Positions 16,570 to 24,685 of a stretch of 64,000 nucleotides of DNA are shown piece after piece (the stretch's first letter is position 1; each line of letters begins with the position of its first letter). The notes beneath the pieces were generated by a model. That model had not been told where the DNA came from. It saw only the letters and a list, made by a program, of their open reading frames with translations, and made no database searches. Source of the DNA: Nostoc sp. MS1 (lineage in GTDB: Bacteria > Cyanobacteriota > Cyanobacteriia > Cyanobacteriales > Nostocaceae); the NCBI RefSeq assembly GCF_019976755.1, contig NZ_AP023441.1, positions 6,445,501-6,509,500 of the forward strand, written 5' to 3'. The position numbers and the translations under genes were made by a program.

Positions 16570-16634
16570 TCATTAGTCATTAGTCCATAGTCCATAGTCC
16601 ATAGTCTATAGTCTATAGTCCATAGTCCATAGTT
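16570..16634. repeat. Heptameric short tandem repeat (CATAGTC)n
   Basis: About nine consecutive 7-bp units of CATAGTC/CATTAGTC/TATAGTC form. The same family occurs at 14491-14540 and 25799-25842. Confidence 0.75.
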
Positions 16635-16671
16635 ATTCTCCTCATCTCCTTTGCGACTTTGCGCCTACTCT

Positions 16672-16735
16672 TTCCTACGGGACGCTGGCGCGAACGAGAA
16701 CGGCTTCCCTATGGGACGCTACGCGAACGCCGAAT
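16672..16735. repeat. Nostoc interspersed repeat with GGGACGCTACGCGAAC
   Basis: Two partly palindromic units (CTACGGGACGCTGGCGCGAAC and TATGGGACGCTACGCGAAC) lie in tandem. A related unit (GACACGCTACGCGAACG) occurs at 37680-37745. This repeat family is common in Nostoc-group intergenic DNA. Confidence 0.6.
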
Positions 16736-16835
16736 GCGTGAAATAAATTCTTACTCTAATTCAACAACGCAAAACCTTCTTACATAAAAACTTGCTCCAA
16801 ACTTGAATATGTATTCAACTCTCATTGCTGTGGCA

Positions 16836-16865
16836 GTAGAACGCGCACCGCCAAAGACGTTCTAC
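16836..16865. promoter_or_regulatory. Inverted repeat upstream of nifH
   Basis: GTAGAACG and CGTTCTAC form a perfect 8-bp inverted repeat with 14 bp between them, 88 bp before the nifH ATG. It could be a regulator site or the base of a larger RNA fold that adjoins the stem-loop at 16868-16901. Confidence 0.4.
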
Positions 16866-16867
16866 AC

Positions 16868-16901
16868 AACCTCACATCTGTCACCCGACAGTGTGAAGGT
16901 T
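16868..16901 (+). promoter_or_regulatory. Strong stem-loop in the nifH 5' leader
   Basis: AACCT-CACA-t-CTGTC, loop ACCC, GACAG-TGTG-a-AGGTT pair over 14 bp with one 1x1 mismatch-like bulge on each side. It lies 51 bp upstream of the nifH ATG. 5' stem-loops that mark processed, stabilised ends of nifH and vnfH transcripts are known in Anabaena; this is a good candidate for such an end. Confidence 0.55.
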
Positions 16902-16952
16902 TCAAATCGCAGACCCACAAAAACGCAAAAATTACTTGGAGACTAAATTATC

Positions 16953-17927
16953 ATGTCCGACGAAAAAATTAGACAGATAGCTTTTTACGGTAAAGGCGGT
17001 ATTGGTAAATCTACCACTTCCCAAAACACCCTAGCGGCAATGGCAGAAGTGGGACAACGCATTTTGATTGTGGGATGTGACCCTAAAGCTGATTCTACCC
17101 GCTTGATCCTACACACTAAAGCTCAAACCACTGTGCTGCACTTAGCGGCTGAACGCGGCGCAGTAGAAGACTTAGAACTAGAAGAAGTAGTACTTTCAGG
17201 CTTCCGTGATATTAGATGTGTAGAATCTGGTGGCCCTGAACCAGGTGTAGGTTGCGCTGGTCGAGGTATTATCACTGCTATTAACTTCCTCGAAGAAAAC
17301 GGTGCATACCAAGACGTAGATTTTGTATCCTACGACGTGCTAGGTGACGTTGTGTGTGGTGGTTTCGCCATGCCAATTCGGGAGGGAAAAGCTCAAGAAA
17401 TCTATATCGTTACCTCTGGTGAAATGATGGCGATGTTTGCCGCCAATAATATTGCGCGTGGTGTTCTCAAATATGCTCATACTGGTGGTGTGCGCTTAGG
17501 TGGTCTGATTTGTAATAGCCGTAAAACTGACCGGGAAGATGAACTGATTAGTACACTAGCAGCCCGGTTAAGCACACAGATGATTCACTTTGTTCCCCGT
17601 GACAACATTGTGCAACACGCTGAATTGCGCCGGATGACTGTCAACGAGTATGCACCTGACAGTAACCAAGCTCATGAATACCGGACATTAGCAGACAAGA
17701 TTATCAACAATCAAAATCTTGCTATTCCCACACCCATTGAGATGGACGAATTAGAAGACCTGCTGATTGAGTTCGGTATTCTGGAAAGCGAAGAAAATGC
17801 AGCAAAAATGGTTGCGGCTGCACAAGCTCAAGAAGATAAAGAAAAGAGACAAGAAGATGCTCAAGGCGAAGCATTAGAAGCTCTAACAAAGGGTAACGTA
17901 GAAATTGTTTCTGGTGACAAGAAATAG
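16953..17927 (+). CDS. nifH: Nitrogenase iron protein (dinitrogenase reductase)
   Basis: 324 residues. The P-loop GKGGIGKST (14-21) binds MgATP; C101 (GVGCAGRG) and C135 (VVCGGFAMP) are the 4Fe-4S ligands; R104 is the usual ADP-ribosylation position. The core is nearly textbook NifH. The C-terminus extends about 30 residues beyond the usual end with a charged, Glu/Lys/Gln-rich tail (QEDKEKRQEDAQGEAL). It is an extra copy by context, since nifD and nifK are absent nearby and a molybdate-type regulator stands upstream; it could serve V-nitrogenase (vnfH). A GGAG precedes the ATG by about 11 bp. A terminator-like hairpin follows at 17972-17994. Confidence 0.95.
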   Translation: MSDEKIRQIAFYGKGGIGKSTTSQNTLAAMAEVGQRILIVGCDPKADSTRLILHTKAQTTVLHLAAERGAVEDLELEEVVLSGFRDIRCVESGGPEPGVGCAGRGIITAINFLEENGAYQDVDFVSYDVLGDVVCGGFAMPIREGKAQEIYIVTSGEMMAMFAANNIARGVLKYAHTGGVRLGGLICNSRKTDREDELISTLAARLSTQMIHFVPRDNIVQHAELRRMTVNEYAPDSNQAHEYRTLADKIINNQNLAIPTPIEMDELEDLLIEFGILESEENAAKMVAAAQAQEDKEKRQEDAQGEALEALTKGNVEIVSGDKK

Positions 17928-18325
17928 ATTTATTGTTGCTTATTAGCTGCTAGTTAATCTAGTTGATTATGGGGTGGGTTCTTTCCTCCCACCCTACCTA
18001 TAAACATTCATAAAAACATGGAGGTGATCTATAAACGTAAATAAAACTTAGGTGTTTCACTTTACCGTTTCCGTCATTTTTTAATCGTTTTTATACGGAA
18101 TTAGTACTTTACTTTAGATTTATTCTTCTCTGCTACGTTGGTTGTTTATTCTTCAGTGGATGGGAAAGCTTTGTTTCCCATTCCTGATTTTTCTCATAAG
18201 AAAAGTTAAGTTGCTGATCATTTATTTAGACTTAACTAAAAAATTCTAGATGTTGATGTGATAAGTCAACCAAGAAGATACAAAAATCTCTTTCCCATAC
18301 ACCCATCTTCAAGACATAACTAATC
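17928..18325. other. nifH-nifE intergenic region
   Basis: 398 bp. After the hairpin at 17972-17994 there is an AT-rich stretch with no gene. Its length and the hairpin suggest that nifE has its own promoter or depends on read-through and processing. Confidence 0.6.
17972..17994 (+). terminator. Hairpin after nifH
   Basis: GGGTGGG and CCCACCC form a 7-bp GC-rich stem with a short TTCTTTCCT loop, 45 bp after the nifH stop. There is no clear T run, so it may stabilise the 3' end or attenuate rather than fully terminate. Confidence 0.5.
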
Positions 18326-19666
18326 ATGAAAGCTAGTCAAGAACCAATCAATAACTTTTCGGATGATACAAGCTCAGAAAATCAAGATAGATTTGGTATA
18401 CAAGTACCATCACCATTAGATGTGCATGAAGATTGTGCTTTTGAAGGTGCTATGTCTATTTTAGTACCAATTACGGACGCTGCCCATTTAATTCACGGGC
18501 CAAGTGGTTGTATTAGTAATTCTTGGGTAATTAATAATTATCCTTCTTCCAATTCTACACTGCACAAGGTTCGCTTCACCACTGATATGGAAGAAAGTGA
18601 TATCATTTTTGGTGGTGCAAAGAAGTTAGATAAAGCCATATTAGAATTAGTCAGACGCTACAAACCAGCCGCAGTATTTGTCTATTCAACTTGTGTTTCT
18701 GCACTAATTGGAGATGATATTAATGGGGTTTGTAAAAATGCTAGTGAACAAATAGGTATCCCAATTATTCCTGTAGATTCTCCTGGGTTCGTGGGACGCA
18801 AAAATTTAGGTATTCGCGTTGCTGGAGAAGCTCTGTTAGAACACGTCATTGGGACAGCAGAGCCGGAATTAACTACACCGTTAGACATTAATTTAATTGC
18901 TGAACCTAACAGTGCTATTTGGATAAATATATTACCTTTATTGGAACAACTGGGTATTAGGGTTTTAGCCAAAATCACAGGTGATGCTCAATATCAAGAA
19001 ATTTGTTATGCTCATCGTGCCAAACTCAACGTTATCATTGACTCAAAACCCCTCTTGAAAATGGTAAAAAAAATGGAGGATTTATTTGATATTCCTTATA
19101 TTGAAGAGTCTCTTGATAGTGTAGAAGATATTAATCAATGTCTGCGGGATATCGTTGCTCAATTGGGTGATTCTGAGCTACAGACAGCTACCGAAAATTT
19201 GATTGTCCAAGAAATCAGTGCTTTAGATATAAAACTTGCAGCTTATCGAATCAGATTGCAAGGTAAAAAAGTCCTCATCTATACTGGTGGTCGGCGTAGT
19301 TGGTTGCTAATTTCTACAGCTAAAACTTTGGGGATGGATGTTATTCCTATTAGTTCTAAAAAAAGTAGCAAAGAGGATAGAGCTAGAGTTAAGAAGTTAC
19401 TTGATAAAAATAGTATTATTCTTCAACAAGACAATATATCAGAAGTAGTTGAAATTATTAATCATCATCAAGCCCAGATGCTAATAGCTAGTACTCATCT
19501 ACAATCAGCCGCGCATCTGACAAATATTCCTTTCCTCGACATTAATCAACAATCCCATCATTCTTATGTGAGTTACGCCGGAATTTTCACGGTAGCACAA
19601 GAGTTGTACGCCACTCTCTACAGCCCTATATGGGAACAAGTACGCAAAGCTGCACCGTGGGAGTAA
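18326..19666 (+). CDS. nifE: FeMo/FeV-cofactor scaffold protein, NifE/VnfE-like
   Basis: 446 residues, the length of NifE rather than of NifD. Hallmarks: HEDCAFEGAM (C37), HLIHGPSGC (C62), DMEESDIIFGGAKKLDKAI, VFVYSTCVSALIGDD (C123) and PGFVGRKNLG. Near the C-terminus PFLDINQ is kept, but the preceding stretch reads LIASTHLQSAAHL in place of the usual GGR-type segment. NifE forms a heterotetramer with NifN on which the cofactor precursor matures before transfer to the catalytic protein. The partner gene follows 223 bp later with a MITE-like repeat between. I cannot tell Mo- from V-type by motif; context slightly favours an alternative system. Confidence 0.85.
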   Translation: MKASQEPINNFSDDTSSENQDRFGIQVPSPLDVHEDCAFEGAMSILVPITDAAHLIHGPSGCISNSWVINNYPSSNSTLHKVRFTTDMEESDIIFGGAKKLDKAILELVRRYKPAAVFVYSTCVSALIGDDINGVCKNASEQIGIPIIPVDSPGFVGRKNLGIRVAGEALLEHVIGTAEPELTTPLDINLIAEPNSAIWINILPLLEQLGIRVLAKITGDAQYQEICYAHRAKLNVIIDSKPLLKMVKKMEDLFDIPYIEESLDSVEDINQCLRDIVAQLGDSELQTATENLIVQEISALDIKLAAYRIRLQGKKVLIYTGGRRSWLLISTAKTLGMDVIPISSKKSSKEDRARVKKLLDKNSIILQQDNISEVVEIINHHQAQMLIASTHLQSAAHLTNIPFLDINQQSHHSYVSYAGIFTVAQELYATLYSPIWEQVRKAAPWE

Positions 19667-19737
19667 GGCGAGATGAGGGAGTGGGGGGAGAAGATAACCT
19701 TAGTACCCAATACCCAGTACCTAATCCCTAATCTCGG

Positions 19738-19851
19738 ATTTCTCACCAATTATTGCAACCTCAGTCCAGAGTCCGTAGGGGCGGGTTGAGCGAAATTTTC
19801 GTGAATGATTCCAGCATATCTGTGAACCCGCCCCTACTGTTTGTGAGAAAT
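19738..19851. mobile_element. MITE-like repeat between nifE and nifN
   Basis: Outer ends ATTTCTCAC and GTGAGAAAT are perfect 9-bp inverted repeats. Inside lies a second perfect pair, GTAGGGGCGGGTT (19775-19787) and AACCCGCCCCTAC (19825-19837). The GTAGGGGCGGGTT unit is common in Nostoc-group genomes. It inserts between two genes expected to be co-transcribed and can fold into a long hairpin. It has no coding capacity. Confidence 0.6.
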
Positions 19852-19889
19852 GCAGGCTAATACCCAATACCTACCTAATTCCCAATCTT

Positions 19890-21200
19890 ATGGCAATTGT
19901 TAGCATCACTAGTACCTCAGTTGCAGTTAATCCCCTCAAGCAAAGTCAAGCCATTGGTGCAACTTTGGCCTTTTTAGGATTCAAGGGAATGCTGCCTTTA
20001 TTGCATGGTTCGCCTGGATGTAGTGCGTTTACGAAAATTCCTTTAGCACAGCACTTGCGGAAAGCAATTCCCCTTTCTAGTACAGCAATGACAGAAGTCT
20101 CTGCAATCATGGGTGGGGAGGATAAAGTTGAACAAGCTATTTTACAGTTGGTGCAGAGTTATCAACCAGAAATTATTGGTTTATGTACTACTGGACTGAC
20201 GGAGACTAAAGGCGATGATATGAGGCGTTTTGTCAAGGATATTCGCTATCGTTATCCAGAATTAGATCACATACCCATTGTCTTAGTCTCTACACCTGAT
20301 TTTAAAGGTACGCTGCAAGATGGCTTTGCCGCAGTTGTGGAAAGTATTGTCAAGGAGATTCCGCAAAAGGTTGAGCAATGTCGTCCTCAACAAATTGCAC
20401 TGTTAGCTAGTTCTGCGTTCACACCAGGGGATATACAGGAAATTAAAGAAATTATCGCTGCTTTTGGATTGGAAGCGATCGCCATTCCCGATCTCTCTGC
20501 TTTACTCGATACTCATCTGGAACATGAATATAGTGGGATTACAACCAGTGGTACAACTGTAGCACAATTAGGAGCGATCGCTAGTTCTGTATTCACCGTG
20601 GCGCTGGGTGAGAGTATGCGCGGTGCGGCGAAAATTCTAGAAAAGCGATTTAATATTCCTTACGAAGTGTTCGGTGAACTGACGGGATTGGATGCAACAG
20701 ACAAGTTCTTACAAGCTTTAGCAGATATTAGCGGTCAAAGTGTACCAGAAAAATACCGTCGTCAACGTCGTCAACTGCAAGATGTGATGCTACAAACTCA
20801 TACTTACTTTGGTTGTAAGCGAGTAACTTTAGCACTAGAACCGGACTTACTATCGTCTATGGTGACGATTTTACAATCAATGGGAGCGCAAATTCATGCA
20901 GCCGTCACTACTAGCCGTTCTCCCCTATTGGAAAAGCTGGCGATTCCATGCGTTACCATTGGCGACTTAGAAGATTTTGAGCAGTTGGCAGTTGGTAGTG
21001 AGTTGCTAATTGCTAATTCCTACGCGAGTGCGACTTCTCAACGGTTGCAAATCCCTCTGTATCTTCAAGGCATTCCGATTTGCGATGGTTTCCGACCGAC
21101 CGTAGGTCATCGCTTAGGTAATGCTATGTCTAATAAAGTTGGCTACCAAGGTACAATGCAAGTTCTGTTTGATATCGGCAACCTGCTGTTGATGCCTTAG
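19890..21200 (+). CDS. nifN: FeMo/FeV-cofactor scaffold protein, NifN/VnfN-like
   Basis: 436 residues. NifN signs: VNPLKQSQAIGATLAFLG near the start, LLHGSPGCSAF (C44, the single conserved cysteine of this subunit), STAMTEVSAIMGG and GLTETKGDD. Length and the lack of the other P-cluster cysteines distinguish it from NifK. It pairs with the NifE product. The start ATG at 19890 has no strong ribosome-binding site. It ends 7 bp before the stop of a small convergent gene. Confidence 0.85.
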   Translation: MAIVSITSTSVAVNPLKQSQAIGATLAFLGFKGMLPLLHGSPGCSAFTKIPLAQHLRKAIPLSSTAMTEVSAIMGGEDKVEQAILQLVQSYQPEIIGLCTTGLTETKGDDMRRFVKDIRYRYPELDHIPIVLVSTPDFKGTLQDGFAAVVESIVKEIPQKVEQCRPQQIALLASSAFTPGDIQEIKEIIAAFGLEAIAIPDLSALLDTHLEHEYSGITTSGTTVAQLGAIASSVFTVALGESMRGAAKILEKRFNIPYEVFGELTGLDATDKFLQALADISGQSVPEKYRRQRRQLQDVMLQTHTYFGCKRVTLALEPDLLSSMVTILQSMGAQIHAAVTTSRSPLLEKLAIPCVTIGDLEDFEQLAVGSELLIANSYASATSQRLQIPLYLQGIPICDGFRPTVGHRLGNAMSNKVGYQGTMQVLFDIGNLLLMP

Positions 21201-21206
21201 TTACTG

Positions 21207-21371
21207 TTAATAGTCACTGTCAGCTACACATATCCCTTTACATTTGATACCATTTGTAGCAGTACGTAAGCAATGAGGACAGAGAATTTTTTCGTTTTCT
21301 GTTTGTTGATTTATATTTAGATCATTGCTTACCTGTGATTTATTGTTTTCATTTTGCACTTTTGCAGTCAT
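21207..21371 (-). CDS. Small four-cysteine protein convergent with nifN
   Basis: 54 residues starting at the ATG 21371. The N-terminal half is a polar, Asn/Gln-rich linker; the C-terminal half reads LCPHCLRTATNG...KCKGICVADSDY. The pattern CxxC-x(10)-CxxxC is a likely zinc or iron-sulphur knuckle. I do not know a named family. It is convergent with nifN with 6 bp between stops. Its clear motif and full open frame make chance unlikely. The position next to a cofactor scaffold gene suggests but does not show a metal-related role. Confidence 0.6.
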   Translation of the reverse strand: MTAKVQNENNKSQVSNDLNINQQTENEKILCPHCLRTATNGIKCKGICVADSDY

Positions 21372-21592
21372 AGAAATAGAGTAATTTGTGAGAATTTACA
21401 TACAATTTATAGCACTTTTACTAAATTTCATACAACATAAATGCTTTTCCTAAATTCAATTTTTGTGTTTTGCTAAAGGATGAGATAACGCATAATGTGG
21501 TTTTAGCTACGTTATTGAATTGTCCCATTAATATAGACTTGCTAAATGAGTGTAATTAAACCACACCTTAATAGTAGCCATTAGGAGTAGCC

Positions 21593-21832
21593 ATGAGTAG
21601 AGAATTAGTCAAAGTTATCTTATGGGAAGATAAACAAAAAGATTACTTAAAGAAGTTCTATGATTTAGAGTTTATTCCCAGAGTAGGAGAAGAAATATAC
21701 CTAAACCGGGAAAATTGGAAGGTAATTAGAATTGAACATGATGTAGAAGTGAATGAGGTTAATATCTATATGGAATTAATTAAGAAGGTTAAACAGGATA
21801 AAACACCTAATGTAGAAAAAACTTATACATAA
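21593..21832 (+). CDS. Uncharacterised 79-aa protein
   Basis: A small charged beta/alpha protein: VKVILWEDKQKDYLKKFY, then FIPRVGEEIYLNRENWKVIRIEHD. It begins after TAGGAG 6 bp before the ATG, a good ribosome-binding site. The PRVGEEIYLN-xx-WKVIRIEHD pattern resembles small beta-barrel-like domains of unknown function in cyanobacteria. It stands alone after the nitrogenase genes. Confidence 0.6.
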   Translation: MSRELVKVILWEDKQKDYLKKFYDLEFIPRVGEEIYLNRENWKVIRIEHDVEVNEVNIYMELIKKVKQDKTPNVEKTYT

Positions 21833-22206
21833 GAGTGTATTTACTTCAAAAATAATAATATAAAAATAAAAGGTTGCCTCTAAATTTATCTGGTTTTATG
21901 ATCAAATGGGGCTTTTTACTTCAGACTCTGAGTATTTTAGCCATAATAATAGTTTTTCATTCAATCAGATTTGACCTCTCTCTTTTTAGGAGAGAGGTTT
22001 AAAAAGTCCATGATTACGTTGTTCCTCCCTACAAGGGAGGTTTATCAAACTCATGTTTACTTACTTGCAAACTGCTATTTTTTAAATTTTGGTGGGGATA
22101 TTATAAAACTTGAAAAAATGCAACAGCTTGAGGATATTAAGCAGTATCTGACTGCCAAGCCAAGCGCCAGAAAATTATCCAAGATGCAGAAACTTAACTT
22201 TAAACA
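21833..22206. other. Intergenic region with hairpins
   Basis: 374 bp. ACCTCTCTC and GAGAGAGGT (21974-21998) form a perfect 9-bp hairpin, and CCTCCCT/AGGGAGG (about 22024-22038) a smaller one. A TTG-initiated 79-codon frame (21971-22210) crosses these hairpins and is not called as a gene. Confidence 0.5.
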
Positions 22207-23322
22207 CTAACTAACAAACTCTTGTGTAAAATTAAACTCATTTAAAGTAACCTGAAGGCTAAAGCGGGTGTTTTCTGGACAGCGAAAGCGTTTAAGCTGG
22301 ATGGAATTGTCTGTTTCTCTGGCTGTAACTGACTGGACGACTTCCCCAGAGGTAGAAATTAATGTCAGCCTGAGATTGGCGCTTAGGTAAAGGTTACGTT
22401 CTCTGGGAGACAATTGAATGCGGATACCGACTCTACCGTCTGTTTCTGGTATCAATGTCAGCATGAGGATTACAGGTTGATTGTTGGGTAAATCAATTAC
22501 CTTGGCTCGTTGAATTGACTGTTGATTTGCATCGCTGGCTTGACGAAAACTGAAGGCGAAATCTGGTTGTGTACCCAAAAGTGTTTCGATGGTTTGCCAA
22601 CCCTCAGCGACAATATTTTGTAACCACTGACGTAGGTTGACGGGTGCTGGTTTTTGTGTAGTTAATAAGGCTCCCCAAATCTCAAAGGGTAACTCTAGAC
22701 GAGGGTTAGTAATTGTCGGACTGGCTAACCTTTGCCAGAGGTTTTCTACTTGGGTAGGGGATAATTCGGGTAGGAGAGCGATCGCAGTTTGTGTTTGTTC
22801 ATCAGGGTACAATTGCCTTACTACCCACAACACACTCAAATCTTCAACCATTTGATTGGCTTCTAAAGAATAAGTTCGCTCTTGAGGATCATATTGACCT
22901 TGATTCTTTAATTGTTCGTGGGTGGTGTATCCCCAAATTCTCAACCACTCCCCATCAGGATTGACTTGTACCGCTAAATAATAATCTCCAGCCCACTGGG
23001 GAATATCTAACCATTCTTGGGGTACGGAAAATTCCCTAGTTTCTAAATTTTTATCAGGAATGAGAATCAGGCGCTTTGTATCTAACGTAATAGCACAGCC
23101 GTTGACTACTTCCCAATTCCTGGGCAAATTATCAATACTGGCTTCTGGTGCATACTCTGCTTGTAGCCAAGGCAAAAACGTACTTAGGCAAACTTGATTG
23201 AGAAAGGCATTCCAACGACCAGCAGCGCTTACGTAAGACTGGCTTTGTTGCCAAGCCTCATCTTGAATTTGGGAAGGTACTTCTAACAAAAGTTGAGTTG
23301 GTGGCACACAGAACGAAGACAT
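22207..23322 (-). CDS. DUF1822 family protein
   Basis: 371 residues, soluble, no signal peptide. The pattern MSSFCVPPTQLLLEVPSQ, FLPWLQAEYA, then WEVVNGCAITLDTKRLILIPD and a C-terminal beta-rich part with LSPRERNLYLSANLRL identifies DUF1822, a cyanobacterial family. The start lies 5 bp after the sigma-factor gene, so the two are one transcript. DUF1822 proteins often sit beside a sigma factor and CHAT/CHASE2 proteins; a role in controlling the sigma factor is inferred, not shown. Confidence 0.8.
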   Translation of the reverse strand: MSSFCVPPTQLLLEVPSQIQDEAWQQSQSYVSAAGRWNAFLNQVCLSTFLPWLQAEYAPEASIDNLPRNWEVVNGCAITLDTKRLILIPDKNLETREFSVPQEWLDIPQWAGDYYLAVQVNPDGEWLRIWGYTTHEQLKNQGQYDPQERTYSLEANQMVEDLSVLWVVRQLYPDEQTQTAIALLPELSPTQVENLWQRLASPTITNPRLELPFEIWGALLTTQKPAPVNLRQWLQNIVAEGWQTIETLLGTQPDFAFSFRQASDANQQSIQRAKVIDLPNNQPVILMLTLIPETDGRVGIRIQLSPRERNLYLSANLRLTLISTSGEVVQSVTARETDNSIQLKRFRCPENTRFSLQVTLNEFNFTQEFVS

Positions 23323-23327
23323 AATTA

Positions 23328-24518
23328 TTACTCCTTGGAGGAGTTTGATTGCAGATTACCGAAGTAATTCTGTAACCACTCCTCTAACACTGCACTAATA
23401 TGTTTAACCACGATGGAGGTAGTAGAAATATGCGTTTTTTCTTGACTCCATTTGCTAACGGCTAAAAGTAAAGCTTCTCTGGTCTTAGATAATTGGCGGG
23501 AAACTTGGTACTGTTGGATTTCCTGCTGTTGAGCAATTTGTTGTTGGGTTAAGCCTTGCTGATAATATAGTTGCAGTAGTTGTTGTGATTGTGCAGGCAG
23601 TTTTGCCAGGGTAGTAATTAATAAGTTGTGAATTTCTTGTTGAAGATTTTGTTGTGTTTCGGCTGCTTCTACAGCGATTAAATTATCTAATAAAGATTCA
23701 CCATCAGTAGGGTCTGGTAAATCATCTTGTAATTCGCTATCTTGTTGACCGACTTTAGGGGTATTCAGGGAAGATACGACCGGATATAGATAAGAACGGG
23801 CGTACTTAGCACAAGCAAGCAACCATTTTTCCAAGCTTTGGGGGTTGAGTTGAGTTTTCCCCTCACGGTTGTAGAGTTGTGTAATAGCTTCCCAGGTAGG
23901 TTCATCTGGTTTTTCTAATTTTCTAGCTTTTGGTGATTTACTGAGAATATAACCATCTGTAAAACATTTCCAAGCTAATAAATAAGATGCAATAATTTCC
24001 TCTGTTAACCCAGCATTTTGTAATGCCTCTTGTAACCTTTTGCGACTTAATTTAAGTAATAATGCCCAATCGTTGCAAAAATCGATTTCTTTTTTTTGGC
24101 GTAAAGCGTCACGTAGAATATTACCAAAAGCCACTGTACTATAGCTTTTGAGACTGGCTTTTTGATCAGGATCGCAGCCTTTGAGGATTTTGGGTACTTC
24201 AGCGATCGCAATTTGAAAACAGTCACTTAAGCTGGATTGTACACTTGAGAATTGCGGCATTACCCTTTTAACTGCCCAAAAACAGGTTTCTTGTAAATAA
24301 GCTGATAGATGTTCCTCAGCTAGAGAGTTACAACGTTTTTGCCAGTATTTATGCCAATAAATTGCCCAAAAATTTTCTGATTGTTTGGTGGTTGATTGTT
24401 CCAAACAATTCTGCATACTACGTCGCAGTCTACCATCATACACCCAATTGCCAAACCGTTCTCCATCAAATTGGAGGAAGGTAGAGAACATTTCTAAAAT
24501 ATTTTGGCGGGAACGCAT
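23328..24518 (-). CDS. Sigma-70 family factor (group 3/ECF-like)
   Basis: 396 residues, larger than a classical ECF factor. The C-terminal region 4 is clear: LPAQSQQLLQLYYQQGLTQQQIAQ, then QYQVSRQLSKTREALL, an HTH for the -35 box. Region 2-like sequence lies in the N-terminal half (FGNILRDALRQKK). A long middle segment separates them. It leads a two-gene operon with DUF1822 and is divergent from the radical SAM gene. Likely targets are surface-protein genes of the CHAT/TPS type at 50-62 kb, an inference from how these families co-occur. Confidence 0.75.
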   Translation of the reverse strand: MRSRQNILEMFSTFLQFDGERFGNWVYDGRLRRSMQNCLEQSTTKQSENFWAIYWHKYWQKRCNSLAEEHLSAYLQETCFWAVKRVMPQFSSVQSSLSDCFQIAIAEVPKILKGCDPDQKASLKSYSTVAFGNILRDALRQKKEIDFCNDWALLLKLSRKRLQEALQNAGLTEEIIASYLLAWKCFTDGYILSKSPKARKLEKPDEPTWEAITQLYNREGKTQLNPQSLEKWLLACAKYARSYLYPVVSSLNTPKVGQQDSELQDDLPDPTDGESLLDNLIAVEAAETQQNLQQEIHNLLITTLAKLPAQSQQLLQLYYQQGLTQQQIAQQQEIQQYQVSRQLSKTREALLLAVSKWSQEKTHISTTSIVVKHISAVLEEWLQNYFGNLQSNSSKE

Positions 24519-24685
24519 GAATCAAATCAAGATGAACCTTAAAAAAATAAGTATATAGCAGGTAACGAAGATAATTATACATACTATACCCAATCATATT
24601 GAAATATTTTAAAGAATAGTTCAGTAATCTTAACGAGTACGGTATAGTCATACTGACTACTTGGTACTGCCATCATAAATTATGT

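Larger units (their letters stand above)
16564..16952. other. Leader region of nifH with repeat tracts
   Basis: Contains a heptad-repeat tract (16570-16634), a copy of the Nostoc GGGACGCTACGCGAAC repeat family (16672-16735), an inverted repeat GTAGAACG-N14-CGTTCTAC (16836-16865), and a strong stem-loop (16868-16901) 50 bp before the nifH ATG. No gene is seen. Confidence 0.7.

Noticed and set aside
18013..18055. ATG GAG GTG ATC minigene in the nifH-nifE gap
   Set aside because: Only eight codons before a stop. No evidence for a leader peptide beyond the ATG.
21971..22210. 79-codon frame starting at TTG
   Set aside because: It begins in a perfect hairpin, lacks a ribosome-binding site and shows no recognisable domain. 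The last 30 codons from an ATG look somewhat coding-like but are too short to call.
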